From NCBI GenBank assembly GCA_036402075.1, contig DASWTP010000064.1:1-64000 (forward strand): DNA of 64,000 nt, in the 5' to 3' direction. A program made the translations under genes and the position numbers. This document shows, one piece after another, positions 37,577 to 45,704 of the stretch (positions are counted from its first letter, which is position 1; every line of letters starts with the position of its first letter). Under the pieces are notes generated by a model. That model was given only the letters and a program-made list of their open reading frames with translations. It had not been told where the DNA came from and ran no database searches. The DNA comes from Chryseosolibacter sp036402075. Lineage in GTDB: Bacteria; Bacteroidota; Bacteroidia; Cytophagales; Cyclobacteriaceae.

Positions 37577-38584
37577 ATGAAAATATTTTGCCTCATCATT
37601 TTTGTACTCACGTCTTTTTCTGCCAGCTCCCAGGAGCACACAAAGGCTGCGCAACTATTTCTGCACTCGCTTGACGAAGCTCAAAAAAAGAAAGCCATTT
37701 ATCCTTTTAGCGATAAAGAAAGATTTAACTGGAACTTTGTTCCTACGGGCCGTAATGGAATTTCGTTTCATGACATGAGTGATCGTCAGCGGGAACTGGC
37801 ACTTGCGCTTCTTGAGGTATCACTGAGTCAACAAGGGTTTACGAAGGCTAGCGGAATCATCGCGTTGGAGGCGATCTTACGTGACGTAGAAGGCCGGTCA
37901 AAAGATGATGGCTACCGCGATCCGCAGAAATATTATTTTACGATTTTTGGCAATCCTTCTGAAAAAGAAATTTGGGGCTGGCGGATTGAGGGGCATCATC
38001 TTGCATTGAATTTTTCATCAGCGGACGGAGTTATTGTTGCTTCGACACCATCCTTTATGGGATCAAACCCAGCGATTGTGAAAACGGGATCACAACGCGG
38101 TCTACAGGTCTTGAAGAAAGAGGCTGAGCTTGGATTTTTGTTGGTCAATTCGCTTACGGAGCAGCAGCGTAAGGTTGCCGTATTTTCAGATGTTGCCTTA
38201 CCAGAGATTGTTTCGGGAAACAGCCGGAGTGTTGAATTGCTTTTGCCACGCGGAATACTCTATCATGACCTTAACCCATCACAACAGAAGCTTTTTCGGG
38301 AACTGCTAACAGTATTTGTGGATAATTACGAGCTGGGTTTCTCGAAAACGCTCTGGAAAAAGATCGAACGCATGGGATATGAAAAAATGGCTTTTGCGTG
38401 GGCTGGAAGCCTTCAGCCGGGCAAAGGCCACTATTACAGGCTGCAAGGAGTTGCGTTGGTAATTGAATATGACAACACACAAAATGACGCCAACCACGTG
38501 CACACCGTAGTACGCGATCTGACAAATGACTTTGCTGAAGACATTCTGAAAGAACATTACGAGAAAGCGCACAGGGAAAATTAA
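37577..38584 (+). CDS. Secreted DUF3500 protein
   Basis: The 335-residue product has a signal peptide ending in SASSQ. The ATG at 37577 is used because an upstream TTG only adds a short polar stretch. The body fits the DUF3500 family, with the characteristic segments GISFHDMSDRQRELALAL and WGWRIEGHHLALNF, and a final HVHTVVRDLTNDF. The family is common in secreted proteins of Bacteroidota and Planctomycetes and has no proven activity. The conserved His-rich ending might bind metal (inference). Confidence 0.85.
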   Translation: MKIFCLIIFVLTSFSASSQEHTKAAQLFLHSLDEAQKKKAIYPFSDKERFNWNFVPTGRNGISFHDMSDRQRELALALLEVSLSQQGFTKASGIIALEAILRDVEGRSKDDGYRDPQKYYFTIFGNPSEKEIWGWRIEGHHLALNFSSADGVIVASTPSFMGSNPAIVKTGSQRGLQVLKKEAELGFLLVNSLTEQQRKVAVFSDVALPEIVSGNSRSVELLLPRGILYHDLNPSQQKLFRELLTVFVDNYELGFSKTLWKKIERMGYEKMAFAWAGSLQPGKGHYYRLQGVALVIEYDNTQNDANHVHTVVRDLTNDFAEDILKEHYEKAHREN

Positions 38585-38607
38585 CGCTAGCGATTAAATA
38601 AAAAGTC

Positions 38608-39000
38608 ATGGCAATATCTTCATCAACCCACAACACATCGGAATTCTTAGGTCTGCGAACGACCATTTACACAGTGAACGATATCGGGAAAGCAAAAGCC
38701 TGGTACACCAAGGTCTTTGACACCAAGCCGTATTTTGACGAACCGTTTTATGTCGGATTCAACATCGGAGGCTTCGAGCTTGGCCTCACACCCGAAGATA
38801 AACCAACACCAAAAGGGGAAGGCGTAAAAACCTATTGGGGAGTCGACAACGTTCAGAAAACATTTAAGCGCTTGCTCGACCACGGTGCAACTAAGTTTGA
38901 AGAACCGCAGGATGTTGGGGGAGATATTGTAGTGGCTGCGGTTAAGGATCCGTGGGACAACGTCATCGGGATTATTTACAATCCCCATTTCAAGATTTAA
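38608..39000 (+). CDS. VOC (glyoxalase/bleomycin resistance-like) family protein
   Basis: The 130-residue protein has the paired beta-alpha-beta-beta-beta units of the vicinal oxygen chelate superfamily: an opening LRTTIYTVNDIGKAKAWYTK, and GFELGLTP-like strands repeated as DPWDNVIGII. It is cytoplasmic. Members include glyoxalase, dioxygenases and drug-binding proteins, and the exact substrate cannot be set. It starts 23 bases after the DUF3500 gene. Confidence 0.85.
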   Translation: MAISSSTHNTSEFLGLRTTIYTVNDIGKAKAWYTKVFDTKPYFDEPFYVGFNIGGFELGLTPEDKPTPKGEGVKTYWGVDNVQKTFKRLLDHGATKFEEPQDVGGDIVVAAVKDPWDNVIGIIYNPHFKI

Positions 39001-39092
39001 TTTCGGGCGCGTCAAAGCAGAGCAGAGGCAGGTATCTTTTAGAAAAATTATTTCCCACCTTGCTGCATCTGCTCCCTTTCTCCCGTGGAGGC

Positions 39093-39665
39093 TTAGAAGT
39101 TATACCTGACGCCTGCTCCGCTTAACCCGCGAAGGATGCCGGGGCGATCAAGAATTTCAATCATCAGGCTGAATTCTCCGAAGATCGTTAGAGGAACATC
39201 TTCAAAAGTGTATTCCATTCCGATTATTCCTTCCGGCCCGAAATCAAAATCAGTTCTTACGTCTTTTCCGGGCACACCGTTCACCCGGTAGTTATATTCA
39301 ACATTGCCGAATTTGATCAGGCCGCCAAGGCCCCAGTACCATTCGAGTTTGCCCATCATCCCTTCAATGTGAATATCATTGTGTAAAAGATATCTTCCCT
39401 GAAGGTATAAGGTGCTTCTCACACGATGCGAAACATAATCGTATCCCTCGAAGCGATCGAAGTCATTGAACGAGTTTTCGTAATAATGATTATACCATCC
39501 ATTTGTCAACGTTCCGAGCCCGAATTCCACTGCCTTATTGCGCGGCAAGTATCTTTTGTAGGTAATTCCCATTGGAGCACCAAGGCGAATTCCGATTCCT
39601 CGATCCTGGCCAAACGATACCATCGCGAAACCCAGAAACAGAAAAATTCCGATCAGCTTCCTCAT
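39093..39665 (-). CDS. Outer-membrane beta-barrel-like protein, paralogue A
   Basis: The 190-residue product has a signal peptide ending in VSFGQ (about residue 20). Alternating Gly/aromatic strands and a C-terminal ending GAGVRYNF suggest an outer-membrane barrel. It aligns with the next gene upstream (39772-40503): both share an IGxRLGxPxxxTYKxxxP block followed by a WYN/LYNxYxxExF region and a final RGxxGAG/GVGLRY ending. The pair therefore comes from duplication. The protein matches no named family with confidence. Confidence 0.68.
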   Translation of the reverse strand: MRKLIGIFLFLGFAMVSFGQDRGIGIRLGAPMGITYKRYLPRNKAVEFGLGTLTNGWYNHYYENSFNDFDRFEGYDYVSHRVRSTLYLQGRYLLHNDIHIEGMMGKLEWYWGLGGLIKFGNVEYNYRVNGVPGKDVRTDFDFGPEGIIGMEYTFEDVPLTIFGEFSLMIEILDRPGILRGLSGAGVRYNF

Positions 39666-39771
39666 AGTCTGTATTTATATACTTGCTCAGGTGAAACGAA
39701 AAGACCTTGCCCTGGTTTGCTGTCTGTCCGTTTACCAGCCAGGAGATCAGTTATAAAGTCGATTTAGGGGA

Positions 39772-40503
39772 TCAAAAGACATACCTAAGACCTACGCCAC
39801 CTTCAAAGCGCTGCCACCCCGGGTCAGCTTTGAAGTCGGTAAAAAATTCCACTTCCATGAAGGCAGAGATCGGAAGTTGGAAATAGGCGTATTCAATTCC
39901 AGCGACTGCCTGGGGTCCCATGGTGAAACGCTGACGTTGCGTGCTGCGCACCTCTCCCGCGTTTGAAGAAGGCAGGTCGTAGAAATAATCGTATTGAATG
40001 TTTGAATTTTTCCACTGCCAGCCTCCGCCAAAGTAGACCTGTAAGCCGGGGGAAATCTCATCACCTTTGATATGATACAACACTTTAGCTTCAAAAACAA
40101 AATCACGCTTCACCCGGTGAAAGGAATAGGACACCGCAGCGTTGTCGGAGAGGGTGTCTGATCCTTGTTGAATATACTCATCAAATTTCTCGCGGAAGTA
40201 GCGATTATACAAACCACTTGATGCTTTGCCAAAATCAACACCAAAAGAGAAATGCTCGTTGGGAAAGAACTTGTACGTTAAGGCGAATGGGTCGCCCAAC
40301 TTAAAACCGATACCTTGATAGGGATACTGACTCTTCTCGAAAATGGGGCAAATGACCTTCGCCTTACTGCCGCGCACTTTAGGTGTTCGCAAGCCAAGTT
40401 TCGAGCGGGTGTGGATGCGTTTGCTTTTTGACCGTTGAGCGTAACCGTGCTCTGCCATGAGCAAGCAAAGTACCAACGCCAGTATGATTTTTTGAAAACG
40501 CAT
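39772..40503 (-). CDS. Outer-membrane beta-barrel-like protein, paralogue B
   Basis: The 243-residue product begins at the ATG at 40503 (a TTG lies nine bases earlier) with a signal peptide ending in HGYAQ. A basic Lys/Arg/Ser-rich stretch (about 24-45) follows, then the same beta-rich region as paralogue A (FKLGDPFALTYKFFPNEHF), ending in GGVGLRYVF with a C-terminal aromatic residue typical of BAM substrates. Barrel identity is inferred. It is larger than its partner by the basic N-terminal insert. Confidence 0.68.
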   Translation of the reverse strand: MRFQKIILALVLCLLMAEHGYAQRSKSKRIHTRSKLGLRTPKVRGSKAKVICPIFEKSQYPYQGIGFKLGDPFALTYKFFPNEHFSFGVDFGKASSGLYNRYFREKFDEYIQQGSDTLSDNAAVSYSFHRVKRDFVFEAKVLYHIKGDEISPGLQVYFGGGWQWKNSNIQYDYFYDLPSSNAGEVRSTQRQRFTMGPQAVAGIEYAYFQLPISAFMEVEFFTDFKADPGWQRFEGGVGLRYVF

Positions 40504-40567
40504 TAACAGCAAATATACCGCTTTTGGTTTTTGGCTGCTTGAGAAACGTCACTTTTGGGCGTAGACT

Positions 40568-42349
40568 TTACCCGGCAAACTCCTTATACTGCATTTTATG
40601 GAGCTGGGCGTAGTAGCCTTCTTTTTCGAGCAGCTCATCGTGGCGACCAACTTCTTTAATATGGCCGTGATCCAAAACAATAATCTTATCGGCCTTTTGA
40701 ATGGTAGACAATCGGTGCGCAATGACAATGGCGGTGCGGCCACGCATCATCTTGCCAATCGCAGTCTGGATCAATTCCTCTGTCTCACTATCAACGGATG
40801 ATGTGGCCTCATCCAATACCAGGATCTTTGGATCGTACACCATCGCGCGGATGAACGAAATAAGCTGTCGCTGGCCCACCGACAATGTGGCGCCCCGCTC
40901 CATCACGTTGTAGCTGAGCTTACCTGGCAAGCGCTCAATGAACTTGCGCGCACCAACTAGGTCAGCAGCGTGCCATACCATTTCTTCGGTTACGTTTTTA
41001 TTTCCGAGGGTGATGTTATTGAATATGGTGTCGGAGAAGAGGAACACATCCTGCAGCACTACCCCGATATTTTTTCGCAGATGGCCAAGATCGTAGTCGT
41101 TGATGTCCACTCCGTCTACTGTGATGGTGCCTTTGTTTATCTCGTAAAAGCGGTTGAGTAGATTGATTATTGATGACTTCCCTGCACCGGTCGCTCCGAC
41201 CAACGCAACAGTTTCTCCCTGGCGAATGGTCAGGCTGATATCTTTCAAAACATACTCCTCTTCATTGTAAGCAAACCAAACGTTCTTGAACTCAACTTCT
41301 CCTTTAATATGTTCTGGTTTATGTGTTCCGTTTTTCTGTACATGTTCCTGGTCATCGAGCAGGTTTAGAATTCGCGAGGTGCTCACAATACCCATCTGAA
41401 GTGTATTGTATCGGTCAGCAATCATCCGAATGGGCCGGAAGAACATTTGAATGTACATGATGAATGCGATCAGCTTTCCGATGGTGATTCCGGTCTCATC
41501 AAAGTTGATTATTCCCTTCGCACCATACCATACCAATAAACCGATTCCGGCCGCAGCAATAATTTCAGCAACCGGAAAATAGATTGAGTAGTAAAGTACA
41601 GAACGCATGTTGGCCTGCTTATGCTCTTCGTTGATCTGGCGGAATTTTTCAAACTCGCGTTTTTCAGAACCGAAGATCTGGACCACATTCATCCCGGTGA
41701 TATGTTCCTGCACGAAGGTGTTGAGATTCGCTACAGCGTTACGCACATCGTTGAACGCCACCTTAATTTTCTCTTTAAAAATATATGTGCTGATCAGAAG
41801 CAAGGGAATGGTAGATAAACTAAGCAATGCCAGTCGCCAGTCTTCGTAGAACATGAAGCCAAGTATAAATATGATCTGCAACAGATCGCCAGCCATGGCG
41901 GCAAGACCTTCGCTGAAAACATCGGCAAGCGTTTCAACATCAGAGATCGATCGCGTCACGAGCCGTCCGATAGGCGTCTTGTCAAAGAAACGGAGGCGGA
42001 GATTAACAATGTGCTGATAAAGTTTGGTGCGTATATCGCGGATCACTTGCTGGCCTATCCAGCCTGAGAGGTAGGTGTGAACATATTGCGCAATCGACTG
42101 GAAAACTAGCAAGCCCAGGAGGATGATCATCATATTGACCATGGCGTTGTAGTTTCCTTCGGCTACGTCATGATCAAGCGTGTATTGAATCAGCAACGGA
42201 CGCGTTGGTGTTAAAATGCCGAGCAAGAAGGTGAGTCCGACAATCGTAATAAACCTCCATCGATACGGCATTACAAACCGCATCAGACGCGTTAGAACAG
42301 ACCAATCGATAATATTACCGCTACTAACTTTTTCTTTCTCCACGTTCAA
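40568..42349 (-). CDS. MsbA-like ABC transporter, fused permease-ATPase
   Basis: The 593-residue protein has an N-terminal six-helix transmembrane domain (about 25-310) and a C-terminal ATPase with Walker A GATGAGKS (385-392), the signature LSVGQ (489-493), Walker B ILVLDEATSS (509-518) and the H-loop AHRLS. This is the half-transporter plan of lipid or drug exporters such as MsbA. There is no ATG at the beginning: the first codons are TTG (42349) and GTG (42343), directly after the truA stop and in the same frame. It should act as a homodimer in the inner membrane. Confidence 0.92.
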   Translation of the reverse strand: MNVEKEKVSSGNIIDWSVLTRLMRFVMPYRWRFITIVGLTFLLGILTPTRPLLIQYTLDHDVAEGNYNAMVNMMIILLGLLVFQSIAQYVHTYLSGWIGQQVIRDIRTKLYQHIVNLRLRFFDKTPIGRLVTRSISDVETLADVFSEGLAAMAGDLLQIIFILGFMFYEDWRLALLSLSTIPLLLISTYIFKEKIKVAFNDVRNAVANLNTFVQEHITGMNVVQIFGSEKREFEKFRQINEEHKQANMRSVLYYSIYFPVAEIIAAAGIGLLVWYGAKGIINFDETGITIGKLIAFIMYIQMFFRPIRMIADRYNTLQMGIVSTSRILNLLDDQEHVQKNGTHKPEHIKGEVEFKNVWFAYNEEEYVLKDISLTIRQGETVALVGATGAGKSSIINLLNRFYEINKGTITVDGVDINDYDLGHLRKNIGVVLQDVFLFSDTIFNNITLGNKNVTEEMVWHAADLVGARKFIERLPGKLSYNVMERGATLSVGQRQLISFIRAMVYDPKILVLDEATSSVDSETEELIQTAIGKMMRGRTAIVIAHRLSTIQKADKIIVLDHGHIKEVGRHDELLEKEGYYAQLHKMQYKEFAG

Positions 42350-43096
42350 TTACTTTAAAAACACAGTTGGAGGATATTTCACTTTCGTCAGGTAGAGTCC
42401 ATGCGGAGGAACATTTGCTCCCGCTTTCTTTCGGTCGCGACCCTTGATTATATTTTGAAACTCCTTTGTTGAAATTTTGTTGGTTCCCACGTCCAGTAAC
42501 GTGCCTACAACCGCCCGAACCATGCCTCGAAGAAACCGATTGGCAGTAATATGGAAATACAACCGATCGTCCACTTCCTTCCATTCAGCCCGCTTAACGT
42601 CACAGCGAAAATGATTGACATCCGTTTTCACTTTGCTAAAACATTCAAAATCATGTTCCCCGAGCAGCAACGCAGCCGCCTGGTTCATAACCGCAATATC
42701 CAGCTCCTTAAAATAATGCCAGGCCAATCCATCCAGGAACGGGTTCTTGGAACGCGTAATCTCGTAGCGATAACTGCGCTCCACCGCGTCATATCGGGCG
42801 CTGGCATTTTCGCGCACTCTCCGAATGGAATGAATCGCAATGTCCTTCGGTAAAAATGAATTCAGTTTTTGTATGAACTGTGACTCATCAAACACTTTTT
42901 CAATGTCGCAATGAAAAAACTGCTGCTCGCAATGCACGCCCGTGTCAGTGCGTCCACTCCCGGTGATTTCAATTTTCTCACGAAACAGCTTCGCCATCGT
43001 TTCTTCGACAACGCTTTGAACACCTGTTGCATTCAATTGGGATTGCCAGCCGTTGTAATGTGTTCCGTTATAGCTTATTTCGAAGAAGTACCTCAC
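42350..43096 (-). CDS. truA: tRNA pseudouridine(38-40) synthase
   Basis: TruA converts uridines 38-40 of tRNA anticodon arms to pseudouridine. The 248-residue product shows the catalytic GRTDTGVHC motif with Asp51 and the conserved FHCDI and RYDAVERSYRYEI blocks. The start codon is GTG at 43096. Its TAA stop is immediately followed, in frame, by the TTG that may start the ABC transporter gene. Confidence 0.95.
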   Translation of the reverse strand: MRYFFEISYNGTHYNGWQSQLNATGVQSVVEETMAKLFREKIEITGSGRTDTGVHCEQQFFHCDIEKVFDESQFIQKLNSFLPKDIAIHSIRRVRENASARYDAVERSYRYEITRSKNPFLDGLAWHYFKELDIAVMNQAAALLLGEHDFECFSKVKTDVNHFRCDVKRAEWKEVDDRLYFHITANRFLRGMVRAVVGTLLDVGTNKISTKEFQNIIKGRDRKKAGANVPPHGLYLTKVKYPPTVFLK

Positions 43097-43116
43097 AGGG
43101 TAAAATTTGAATTTGA

Positions 43117-43192
43117 CATTTTAGATTTGAAAATACCCTGTCAGTTCCCAATATCCGATTCTAAAATCTAAAATCTAAAATCTGAAATCTTA
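43117..43192. repeat. TAAAATC-word intergenic repeat, inverted arms
   Basis: An arm ATTTTAGATTTGAAAA (about 43118-43133) faces several tandem copies of CTAAAAT (about 43159-43190) in opposite orientation. Similar elements occur at 57703 and 61681. Confidence 0.7.
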
Positions 43193-43193
43193 A

Positions 43194-44390
43194 TTACGCA
43201 ACGTTCTCGTAGACAATTGCCGCTCCTTGTCCCACCCCAATACACATCGTTGCAAGTCCATATTTTACGTTTCGTCTCTTCATCTCATGCAACAACGTTC
43301 CGCTGATGCGTACTCCACTGCAACCCAGCGGATGCCCCAGCGCAATGGCCCCGCCATTCACATTTACAATCCCCGGATCCAGGCCAAGCTCCTGGACACA
43401 GGCCAGCGACTGCGATGCGAACGCTTCATTCAACTCAACCAGGCCAACGTCCTTCACCCGCAGCCCTGCACGTTTCAACGCCTTTTGGGTTGCTGGCACG
43501 GGACCAATTCCCATAAACGCGGGATCAACGCCTGCAATCGCCACCGATACAACCCGGCCCAGAGGCTTCACGTTTTTTTCTTTCAAGTATTCCTCACTGA
43601 CGATCAAGCCGGCAGCAGCCCCATCGTTTATCCCTGAGGAGTTTCCGGCAGTCACCGATCCTCCTTCTTTGAATGCCGGCTTCAGTGATGCCAGCTTTTC
43701 CAGCGATGTCTCGCGCGGCTGCTCATCCTTCCCTACAATGACTGACTCTTTACCTTTTGGAACTGTGATGGGGATTAGTTCACTTTGAAATTTTCCAGCA
43801 ACACTGGCATGCTGATACTTGGTTTGTGACGACAAAGCGAATTCGTCCTGCCGCTCACGGCTAATCTTCCATTTCTCTGCAACGTTCTCGGCCGTTTCGC
43901 CCATGCTGAAAGGATGATAAAGCTTCGATAGCTTTGAATTGATAAATCGCCAACCAATCGTGGTGTCGTAGATTTCATTTTTTCTGGAAAATGCCTCTTC
44001 GGTTTTTGCCATGACGAAAGGTGCGCGGCTCATGCTTTCCACACCACCGGCAATATAAGCCGATCCGTCTCCTGTCATGATTGCCCGTGCCGCGTCCATA
44101 ATTGCCTGCAGGCCGGAAGCACAAAGTCGGTTCACGGTAACACCACCGATCTCTTTCGGCAGTCCGGCCAGCAATAGTGCCATCCGCGCCACATTGCGAT
44201 TATCTTCACCCGCCTGGTTTGCGGCTCCAAAGACAACATCTTCCAAATCTCGTGGATCAATCTGTTGATTCCGATCCAGCAGACCCTTGATGACATGTGC
44301 GGCAAGGTCGTCAGGCCTCACGCCCGACAAGGCTCCCGCATATTTACCAATGGGTGTGCGGACAATATCTACAACAAATGCAGAATTCAT
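43194..44390 (-). CDS. Thiolase (acetyl-CoA acyltransferase), PcaF/PaaJ-like
   Basis: The 398-residue protein is a degradative thiolase that splits 3-oxoacyl-CoA with CoA. The nucleophile Cys90 sits in NRLCASG, the histidine motif is GGAIALGHPLGCSG, and the second Cys is in CIGVGQG. The phrase ANQAGEDNRNVARMALLLAGLP is typical of 3-oxoadipyl-CoA thiolases of the beta-ketoadipate or phenylacetate pathways. No other gene of those pathways lies nearby, so it may also serve general fatty-acid beta-oxidation. Confidence 0.92.
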   Translation of the reverse strand: MNSAFVVDIVRTPIGKYAGALSGVRPDDLAAHVIKGLLDRNQQIDPRDLEDVVFGAANQAGEDNRNVARMALLLAGLPKEIGGVTVNRLCASGLQAIMDAARAIMTGDGSAYIAGGVESMSRAPFVMAKTEEAFSRKNEIYDTTIGWRFINSKLSKLYHPFSMGETAENVAEKWKISRERQDEFALSSQTKYQHASVAGKFQSELIPITVPKGKESVIVGKDEQPRETSLEKLASLKPAFKEGGSVTAGNSSGINDGAAAGLIVSEEYLKEKNVKPLGRVVSVAIAGVDPAFMGIGPVPATQKALKRAGLRVKDVGLVELNEAFASQSLACVQELGLDPGIVNVNGGAIALGHPLGCSGVRISGTLLHEMKRRNVKYGLATMCIGVGQGAAIVYENVA

Positions 44391-44444
44391 AATGGTTGTA
44401 TTTCTATTTAGGCGTGAATTTTTATAAGGATCGATTCAAATCCT

Positions 44445-44452
44445 TAGTTTTG
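44445..44452 (+). promoter_or_regulatory. Candidate -7 element (TAGTTTTG) for the DUF4293 unit
   Basis: A full match to TAnnTTTG, about 69 bases upstream of the ATG at 44522. It would start transcription near 44459, just before the GC-rich leader. No -33 TTG was seen. Confidence 0.45.
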
Positions 44453-44457
44453 CCCCA

Positions 44458-44521
44458 CGCAGTCAAACCCGTCTGGTGCCAGGCGGGATGTAGCAAGGCG
44501 GCAAGTTAAAGTAACACCAAC
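44458..44521 (+). promoter_or_regulatory. GC-rich structured leader ahead of the DUF4293 gene
   Basis: The 64 bases between the promoter and the ATG contain a strong hairpin, CCCGTCT (44468-44474) with AGGCGGG (44481-44487) around GGTGCC, followed by GATGTAGCAAGGCGGCAAG. The hairpin is far more GC-rich than surrounding intergenic DNA. It may be a cis-regulatory leader or part of a small RNA. The bacterial SRP RNA tip motif (a GGAA tetraloop with AGCAGC) is not present, so a canonical SRP RNA is not supported. Confidence 0.4.
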
Positions 44522-44986
44522 ATGTGGCAAAGAATTCAAACCGTATTTCTGGTAATCGCAATCCTTAGTTTAGCTGTTACCATCTTTTTACCTATCTGGA
44601 CGTACCAAAATAGCGCTGGCCAGGCGCATCAGTTGTACCCACTGCATTACACGATAAAGGAAGGTGAAACCGCAACAACGCAGTATTTTCCTTATGCGAT
44701 CACCGCCATGCTTGCAATCGCAGCGATAACAATCGCTTTTATTGAAATTCAAAAATTCAAGAACAGGCTGCTGCAAATGAAGTTGGGCGCGTTAAACTCA
44801 CTGTTCATGGCTGGAACCATCGCCTCCGCAGTGATTTTCTCAAATCAACTTACCAAATCTCTTCAAGGCGGCCAGTACGGACTTGGCTTGTGGCTTCCGG
44901 GAATTGCGGTTGTGTGCAACCTTCTTGCAAATCGATTTATCAGGCGTGATGAAAAGCTGGTCCGCGATTCAGACCGCCTGCGATAA
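44522..44986 (+). CDS. DUF4293 membrane protein
   Basis: The 154-residue protein has four membrane segments (about 6-28, 55-72, 85-105, 120-138) and the typical family opening MWQRIQTVFL. DUF4293 is a Bacteroidota-restricted family without proven function. The C-terminal tail is charged (RRDEKLVRDSDR). The gene is preceded by a structured leader and ends one base from the convergent stop of the next gene. Confidence 0.85.
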   Translation: MWQRIQTVFLVIAILSLAVTIFLPIWTYQNSAGQAHQLYPLHYTIKEGETATTQYFPYAITAMLAIAAITIAFIEIQKFKNRLLQMKLGALNSLFMAGTIASAVIFSNQLTKSLQGGQYGLGLWLPGIAVVCNLLANRFIRRDEKLVRDSDRLR

Positions 44987-44987
44987 C

Positions 44988-45704
44988 TTAAAACTTCATG
45001 ATTAAGAAGATCACGGCTGGAGAGTTGAATTGAAAGCGTTTTTGCTTTTCGGTCTCCGTATTCTCTTCTGTACGTCTGACTTGCCGGGGCTGACCAGTTA
45101 CAGGATCAAATTGGGTTTCAAAGAAGACGTTTTTCTGCGTTTGTTCGATCTTGAAACTTTTATAGTAATAGTTGGCTTCAGTGCCGATGATGATCTTGTC
45201 GGTGACCTGATAATTCAACGTGAGCCGGGGCCCGAGGCCAGAACCTGTCGTCCGGGTGGATGACTCGAAATTGATTTGCGACTGTGTTTTTTCTTTCGTT
45301 TCAGTTTCAAGTTTCTGGCGGTCAAGCACTACGTCAACTCCAAGGCTGAAGATTACTTTCTTTGCCAGCATCGACTTCTTCTCAAACCCGATTCTGAAAA
45401 ACACATCATTGTTGGTGGTTGTTCTGTCGACAAATTGATCGCCATCGGTGGCTTCCACAAAGGTGTAGCCAAATCCGGCCGTAAATCCTGCTCCTCCATC
45501 GATTGAGTTTACGGCATAAGTCAGCAGGTAAGGATTATTAACGCCAGGACTTGCGCCAGAGAAATTGAAGATCTGCCTGATCAGCTGATTTGCCTGGAGC
45601 CCAACGTAATGGGCCGATTTTCTGACAACAGGAGTTTCCTCCTGAGCCAACGCTGAAAAGACAATCATGTGACTCAGAGCAAGCGCTAAAATTTTTTGTT
45701 GCAT
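44988..45704 (-). CDS. Probable outer-membrane protein linked to the dihaem peroxidase
   Basis: The 238-residue product has a signal peptide ending in SALAQ (about residue 20). It is built of alternating beta strands with a GxGLGPRLTLNYQVTDK-type stretch and ends in VIFLIMKF, consistent with a beta-barrel. No family was named. Its ATG immediately follows the stop of the dihaem peroxidase gene, so both are in one operon. Confidence 0.68.
   Translation of the reverse strand: MQQKILALALSHMIVFSALAQEETPVVRKSAHYVGLQANQLIRQIFNFSGASPGVNNPYLLTYAVNSIDGGAGFTAGFGYTFVEATDGDQFVDRTTTNNDVFFRIGFEKKSMLAKKVIFSLGVDVVLDRQKLETETKEKTQSQINFESSTRTTGSGLGPRLTLNYQVTDKIIIGTEANYYYKSFKIEQTQKNVFFETQFDPVTGQPRQVRRTEENTETEKQKRFQFNSPAVIFLIMKF

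Noticed and set aside
43117..43192. CRISPR-like array
   Set aside because: The units are 7-bp words without spacers and with inverted arms, not direct repeats with unique spacers.
44458..44521. Possible canonical SRP RNA (ffs)
   Set aside because: The GATGTAGC stretch is suggestive, but the conserved GGAA loop with AGCAGC is absent.
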